Source of the DNA: Acidipropionibacterium jensenii DSM 20535
GTDB lineage: Bacteria > Actinomycetota > Actinomycetes > Propionibacteriales > Propionibacteriaceae
DNA length: 64,000 nt
NCBI RefSeq assembly: GCF_000425285.1
Contig: NZ_AUDD01000011.1
Coordinates: forward strand, 37,851 to 101,850
Reading direction: 5' to 3'
A model generated the notes under the pieces. That model saw only the letters and a program-made list of their open reading frames with translations, was not told the DNA's origin and did not search any database. The translations under genes and the position numbers were made by a program. Of this stretch, positions 60,564-64,000 are shown one piece after another; within the stretch, counting starts at the first letter, position 1; each line of letters opens with the position of its first letter.

Positions 60564-60928
60564 CAGTCACTTCCCGGGCGGTTGTGAACCGCAATGCAGA
60601 CCGTCCACCCACGCCCTGAGACAGACCCGGTCATGGGGCTTGTCGTTGAGCCTGATGCAACACGCACACCACCAGCGGTACTGCCGCCGTTTTTCATGTA
60701 CACGAGATCACCGGGAGATGCGTGCGTCGCCTGCCCGCGAAGTCCCTCAGTGCACTGGTAGAGCGTGAGGGTGCGGCCATCCTTCGTTTTGGATCGATTG
60801 GCCGTGCAACCTGCTTTGGAAATCGCAACGGGATCCGCCGACGCGGACGTCGCAGCGAGCGGTGCAAGTACTCCAACCGTCACAACGGTTGCCATAAGGG
60901 CTGAGACGGCCCTATTCTTTGAAATCAT
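60554..60928 (-). CDS. Small secreted four-Cys protein, unknown
   Basis: A 124-residue exported protein. The signal peptide (ISKNRAVSALMATVVTVGVL, cleaved near TSASA) leads to a mature part of about 93 residues with four cysteines: KAGCTAN, LYQCTEG, WTVCIAV and a terminal DWCA. Two disulfides are likely. A Gly/Ser/Thr-rich middle (STAGGVRVASGSTTSP) separates the Cys pairs. I compared it in memory with lactococcin 972, whose mature form lacks this pattern, and do not assign it there. The ATG at 60928 has GGAGAG seven bases upstream. It heads an operon with a glycosyltransferase and an ABC transporter. Confidence 0.75.
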   Translation of the reverse strand: MISKNRAVSALMATVVTVGVLAPLAATSASADPVAISKAGCTANRSKTKDGRTLTLYQCTEGLRGQATHASPGDLVYMKNGGSTAGGVRVASGSTTSPMTGSVSGRGWTVCIAVHNRPGSDWCA

Positions 60929-61080
60929 GAATGTACTCTCCATTGAGTCGTTTCGGTGCGGATTTGGTTCGCCATATTTGGGTCTTGCTCCCCTTCGATA
61001 TATGAGATCTCTTCTCCTCCCTGTCGCTGAAGTGACGTTATGACTTGGGATGTGTGCCCAGCAAGCGGTTCAGACGAACT

Positions 61081-61096
61081 CTGCCCGATCGGGCAG
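61081..61096. promoter_or_regulatory. CTGCCCGATCGGGCAG palindrome
   Basis: A perfect 16-bp palindrome in the divergent region between the four-Cys secreted-protein gene and the response-regulator gene. Its centre is exactly 20 bp from that of the palindrome at 61099-61118, about two helical turns, so a dimer pair could bind on one DNA face. Confidence 0.8.
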
Positions 61097-61098
61097 AA

Positions 61099-61118
61099 AA
61101 TTGCCCGATCGGGCAATT
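61099..61118. promoter_or_regulatory. AATTGCCCGATCGGGCAATT palindrome, part of the right 23-bp inverted repeat
   Basis: A perfect 20-bp palindrome. Together with the bases to 61124 it forms the inverted copy of the 23-bp sequence at 53185-53207. The response-regulator gene starts 52 bp to the right. Confidence 0.8.
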
Positions 61119-61163
61119 GTCGACATTTCGTACTCCGGCCGACCGGGTCCGTGCCCCGGGGGC

Positions 61164-61169
61164 TATGAT
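61164..61169 (+). promoter_or_regulatory. Probable -10 box for the response-regulator gene
   Basis: TATGAT lies six bases before the ATG at 61176 with no ribosome-binding site between, so the transcript is probably leaderless. Confidence 0.45.
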
Positions 61170-61175
61170 CCGGCT

Positions 61176-61820
61176 ATGAGCGCTGGGGGCATCAGGGTCG
61201 GGATCTGCGACGACAGTGAGCAGGTCCGTCGGCAGACGGGGGTCTTCCTCTCCGCCGCCCCGGATCTGCTGGTGTGCGGGATGTACGGGTCCGGTCGCGA
61301 CGCCATCGCCGGCGTCCCCAGGGATGATATCGAGGTCCTTCTGCTCGACGTCCGGATGCCCGGCATGACGGGGCCCGCCGTAGCGTCGGGGCTGGCGGCG
61401 TCGGGAAGCAACTGCAAGATCCTCTACGTCACGTCGTATCCCGATGAGGTGCCGGTGCGCGGTGCCCTGCGGCAGACGGTGCTCGGTGCGCTGACCAAGG
61501 ACGTGAGGCCCGAGAACATGGTCTCGGCCGTCCGCCTCGTGGCGTCGGGCGTATCCCTGCTGGCTCCCGAGTTCATCCGGGAGTCCGCGGCTGGCGGGGA
61601 GGGCCTGATGGACTGGTTGGCCGACCCGCGGGAGCGCGAGGTGTTCAGGCTCGTCCAGACAGGTGCGACGAATGCGCGTATCGCCGAGGAACTGAACATG
61701 TCGACATCGTGGGCGAAGCAGACGATCTCGGCACTGTGCCGCCGTTTCGGCGTGAAGGGAAGGGCCGCGCTCGCGGCGTACTCAGGAGGCGCTGCCTTCG
61801 ACCATGGCGTCAGGAATTGA
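61176..61820 (+). CDS. NarL/LuxR-type response regulator
   Basis: A 214-residue regulator. The receiver domain has VGICDDSE (acidic pocket), the phospho-acceptor Asp in VLLLDVRMPGMTG (about residue 57), and ALTKDVRPENM (Lys). The C-terminal helix-turn-helix reads LADPREREVFRLVQTGATNARIAEELNMSTSWAKQTISALCRRF, the LuxR/GerE fold. It likely binds the TGCCCGATCGGGCA palindromes that stand between it and the two secreted-protein operons. Its 3' end overlaps the convergent kinase remnant by 39 bp. The ATG at 61176 is supported by the leaderless promoter. Confidence 0.88.
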   Translation: MSAGGIRVGICDDSEQVRRQTGVFLSAAPDLLVCGMYGSGRDAIAGVPRDDIEVLLLDVRMPGMTGPAVASGLAASGSNCKILYVTSYPDEVPVRGALRQTVLGALTKDVRPENMVSAVRLVASGVSLLAPEFIRESAAGGEGLMDWLADPREREVFRLVQTGATNARIAEELNMSTSWAKQTISALCRRFGVKGRAALAAYSGGAAFDHGVRN

Positions 61821-62610
61821 GACCCTGACCGTCCAGCGGCCGTCCGACAGTCGCGTGTCAAGGGTGCCGCCGAGGCCTTCCGCCAGGTCCCTCATGCCGG
61901 TGATGCCCAGATCGTCTCCGTGGTAGGCGGTGGTCGTGGCGTTGGTGAACGTTGCCCTGAGACCGCTGCTGTCGGCTCGCGCCGTCACCCTGCACAGGCC
62001 ATCAGGGGAGCCGTGCCGGAGGATGTTGTTGAATGCTTCGTGGGCGATGTGCCCCAGGGCGCTCGACATCGCCGGTGATATCGAGTCGACGCCGTCGCCG
62101 ATTTCGGGCTCGACGCTGAAGCCGGCGTCGGCAAGGCGGGCGAGGCCGTTTCTGATCTCGGTGGAGAATGACAATGGTGGCGATGCGATTCCGGCTCGCA
62201 TGAGGCTCACCATGTGTCGTACATAGGCGGAACTGCGGCGGCTCATGGCTGCGATGTCGACCAGTGCGTCGTCCTTGTCGATAGTGGGATCTATCCGGGT
62301 GGCTTCCGCGGTCATGGTGATGAGTGCCAGCTCGTGCGTGACGTTGTCGTGCAGCTCGGCGGCGATTTCCCGGCGCTGAGCCTCGGCGCGAGCCGCGATC
62401 CGGCGACGCTCGACGAACTGGGTGTTGCGCAGGGCCAGCCCGACAACCCACGGGAGAGCGTAGACGCCGAGCCACACGACGATGGCCTGGAGGTCCTCGC
62501 GCATCGTCGTGGTGTTGCGGAAGGACAGCCACAATGACACCCCATATCCCCAGGCTGAGGTCGCCACCGCCGTCCAGAACTCCTCATGCCAGGCGCACGA
62601 GAGGATGACG
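61782..62610 (-). pseudogene. Sensor histidine kinase (NarX/DesK type), 5' end lost to an ISL3-family insertion
   Basis: The retained 275 codons encode two hydrophobic segments (WTAVATSAWGYGVSLWLSF and LQAIVVWLGVYALPWVVGLAL). A HisKA_3 domain follows with REIAAELHDNVTHELALITM (phospho-acceptor His in ELHD), and then an HATPase domain: HIAHEAFNNILRHG and LGITGMRDLAEGLGG. The frame continues upstream only as antisense transposase sequence, so the natural start and the first membrane helices are gone. A restart at the ATG at 62504 would give 240 residues with one helix. It is probably the partner of the convergent regulator and probably impaired. Confidence 0.75.
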
Positions 62611-63920
62611 GGCTCATCACAGATGAGGGTGTAGGGGGCTGTTCGGCGCGTCGGGCCGGGTAGGGGTCGAGGTCTCCCGATGATGGAAGTTCTCACACTG
62701 CCCATCTGGAAGACCTCGACGTGTCTGATGCTACCCCTGTGGCGGGGTTCGCCTGCCCTGACCTGTCCTCGTTCTGTCGGCTCGATGAGCTCGGCTTGGA
62801 GGTCACCGGCCAACTGCTGGAGCCTGGCCGCGCGGTCCTCGCCTGCCGGGTCGTGGAGCCGGATCAGTGGTGCCGACGTTGCGGCTGCGAGGGCCTCGCG
62901 CGTGACACCGTGACGCGGGCGTTGGCGCATGAGCCGTTCGGCTGGCGGCCGACGACGCTGGAGGTCGTCGTGCGCCGTTACCGCTGCAGCGGCTGCGGGT
63001 ATGTGTGGCGCCAGGACACGAGCCGGGCCGCGGAGGCCAAGACCCGACTGTCGCGCCGCGGGCTGCGGTGGGCGTTGGAGGGCTTGGTAGTTCAGCATCT
63101 CACCGTCGCCCGGGTCGCCGAGGGGCTGGGGGTGTCGTGGAACACCGCCAACACGGCGGTCCTGGCTGAAGGCAAGCGGGTCCTGATCGACGACCCGACC
63201 AGGTTCGACGGTGTGAAGGCCATCGGCGTGGATGAGCACGTGTGGCGCCACACACGCCGCGGCGACAAGTACGTCACCGTGATCATCGACCTGACCGGCA
63301 TCCGCGACCGGACAGGGCCTGCGAGGCTCCTCGACATGGTCGAAGGGCGCTCCAAGCAGGCGTTCAAGCAGTGGCTGGCCGAACGCGACCAGGCATGGCG
63401 CGACAGAGTTGAGGTCGTCGCGATGGACGGGTTCACCGGGTTCAAGAGCGCCACCACCGAAGAACTGCCCGACGCGACCGCCGTCATGGATCCCTTCCAC
63501 GTGGTCCGCCTCGCCGGCGACGCCCTCGACCGATGCCGGCGACGCGTCCAACAGGCCATCCACGGACATCGAGGCCGCACCAGTGACCCGCTCTACTCGG
63601 CGCGCCGGACCCTGCACACCGGCGCCGGCCTCCTCACCGACCGGCAGAAGGACCGGCTCACTGCCCTGTTCACGGGCGATGATCATGTCGAGGTCGAAGC
63701 CACCTGGGGCATCTACCAACGGATGATCGCGGCCTACCGTGAACCCGACCCGGCCAGAGGCCGGGCCATGATGACCAGCCTGATCGCCTCGATCAGCCAC
63801 GGCGTCCCCGCCGCGTTGACCGAGGTGATCACACTGGGCCGAACACTGAAGAAGCGAGCCGACGATGTGCTGGCCTACTTCGACCGGCCCGGCACCTCGA
63901 ACGGTCCCACCGAGGCGATC
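62610..63920 (+). mobile_element. ISL3-family insertion sequence, right end missing
   Basis: The likely left end is GGGCTCATCACAGATGAGGG at 62610, where the kinase reading frame stops making sense. An ISL3 transposase fills the element. At 63920 the transposase sequence breaks off after PGTSNGPTEAI and unrelated sequence begins with TGTGAGTCTGGGGG. The right inverted repeat and any target duplication are therefore not in the window. Confidence 0.7.
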
Positions 63921-63980
63921 TGTGAGTCTGGGGGTGGCTGGTCTGGGATCGGCTGGTCAGGATGGTGTTGGTCGTGCTGA
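62721..63980 (+). pseudogene. ISL3-family transposase, C-terminus replaced
   Basis: The N-terminal zinc-ribbon-like part has CRRCGCEG and CSGCGYVW (about 51-93). A helix-turn-helix follows (VARVAEGLGVSWNTAN), then the DDE core: IGVDEHVW, VEVVAMDGFTGFKSA and DPFHVVRLAGDALDRCRRRVQ, and the late YFDRPGTSNGPTEAI. In intact relatives the protein continues for roughly 35-40 more residues after that point; here a foreign tail (CESGGGWSGIGWSG) runs to a stop at 63980. The start is GTG at 62721. The protein is probably inactive. Confidence 0.85.
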
Positions 63981-64000
63981 CGCGGATGTGACCCTCGAAG
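63921..64000. other. Unidentified sequence interrupting the ISL3 element, to the right edge
   Basis: These 80 bases, beginning TGTGAGTCTGGGGGTGGCTG, do not continue the transposase. They may be the left end of a second mobile element or a deletion junction. Too little is present to name it. Confidence 0.4.

Noticed and set aside
60554..60928. Lactococcin 972-type bacteriocin
   Set aside because: Size, export signal and the ABC neighbour fit, but lactococcin 972 lacks this four-Cys pattern and ends in an aromatic motif absent here. I leave it as unknown.

Overview
The window is high-GC actinobacterial DNA. Gene content and style point to a Propionibacteriaceae-like organism, with an Acidipropionibacterium/Propionibacterium relative as the best guess. 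The supporting features are a mycobacterial-style two-domain NAD synthetase, an FHA-ABC transporter beside a Pkn-type kinase, L,D-transpeptidases, a eukaryote-type tandem phosphofructokinase, a complete glpABC set, GTG starts and several apparently leaderless promoters. The species assignment is inference from family memory, not from a marker gene.

Layout. 1-5.6 kb: the 5' end of an adenosine deaminase, a 1.1-kb gene-free repeat region, citrate synthase, and two cell-wall proteins (an SH3/RlpA-like protein and an L,D-transpeptidase lipoprotein). 5.8-8 kb: a lipoprotein, a 56-residue membrane protein and an SRAP/YedK protein. 8.1-15.2 kb: an organophosphate-type locus with a GlpT-like antiporter next to a five-gene run (histidine kinase, response regulator, solute-binding protein, fused permease, ATPase). 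15.2-24.8 kb: a monoacylglycerol-lipase-like hydrolase, tandem phosphofructokinase, a Pro/Tyr-rich membrane protein, a Ser/Thr kinase and an FHA-ABC transporter. 24.9-26.5 kb: a thiosulfate-uptake pair (TusA-like plus YeeE-like). 26.5-28.6 kb: a repeat-rich island holding one TPR-like ORF. 28.6-39.4 kb: NAD synthetase, two PfkB kinases, an L,D-transpeptidase, a PIG-L deacetylase, YbaK, a TetR/MATE pair and a broken GNAT gene. 39.7-43.7 kb: an SbcC/SbcD-like pair. 43.7-44.55 kb: another gene-free repeat region. 44.6-48.4 kb: YceI with a divergent MarR regulator, an amino-acid permease and a hydroxyacid dehydrogenase. 48.7-52.95 kb: glpABC, which would oxidise the glycerol-3-phosphate that the GlpT-like carrier could supply.

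53.1-62.6 kb is the most unusual part. Two outward-facing ends carry palindromes with the core TGCCCGATCGGGCA, and a perfect 23-bp inverted repeat encloses about 7.9 kb. One end precedes a small secreted peptidase-inhibitor-I36-like protein followed by a MacB/FtsX-type exporter. The other end precedes a small secreted Cys-containing protein followed by a GT87-type glycosyltransferase and a second ABC exporter. A LuxR-type response regulator reads outward from the same intergenic region. Its probable histidine kinase is tail-to-tail with it and has lost its 5' end to an ISL3-family insertion, which is itself interrupted near the right edge. Several genes here look lower in GC than the surroundings, suggesting an acquired antagonism or secretion island.

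The window also contains a recurrent family of long, perfect palindromes (68, 70 and 74 bp, plus a 32-bp core). They share one plan: a short motif repeated twice in each arm. They occur only in gene-free DNA or beside a broken gene.
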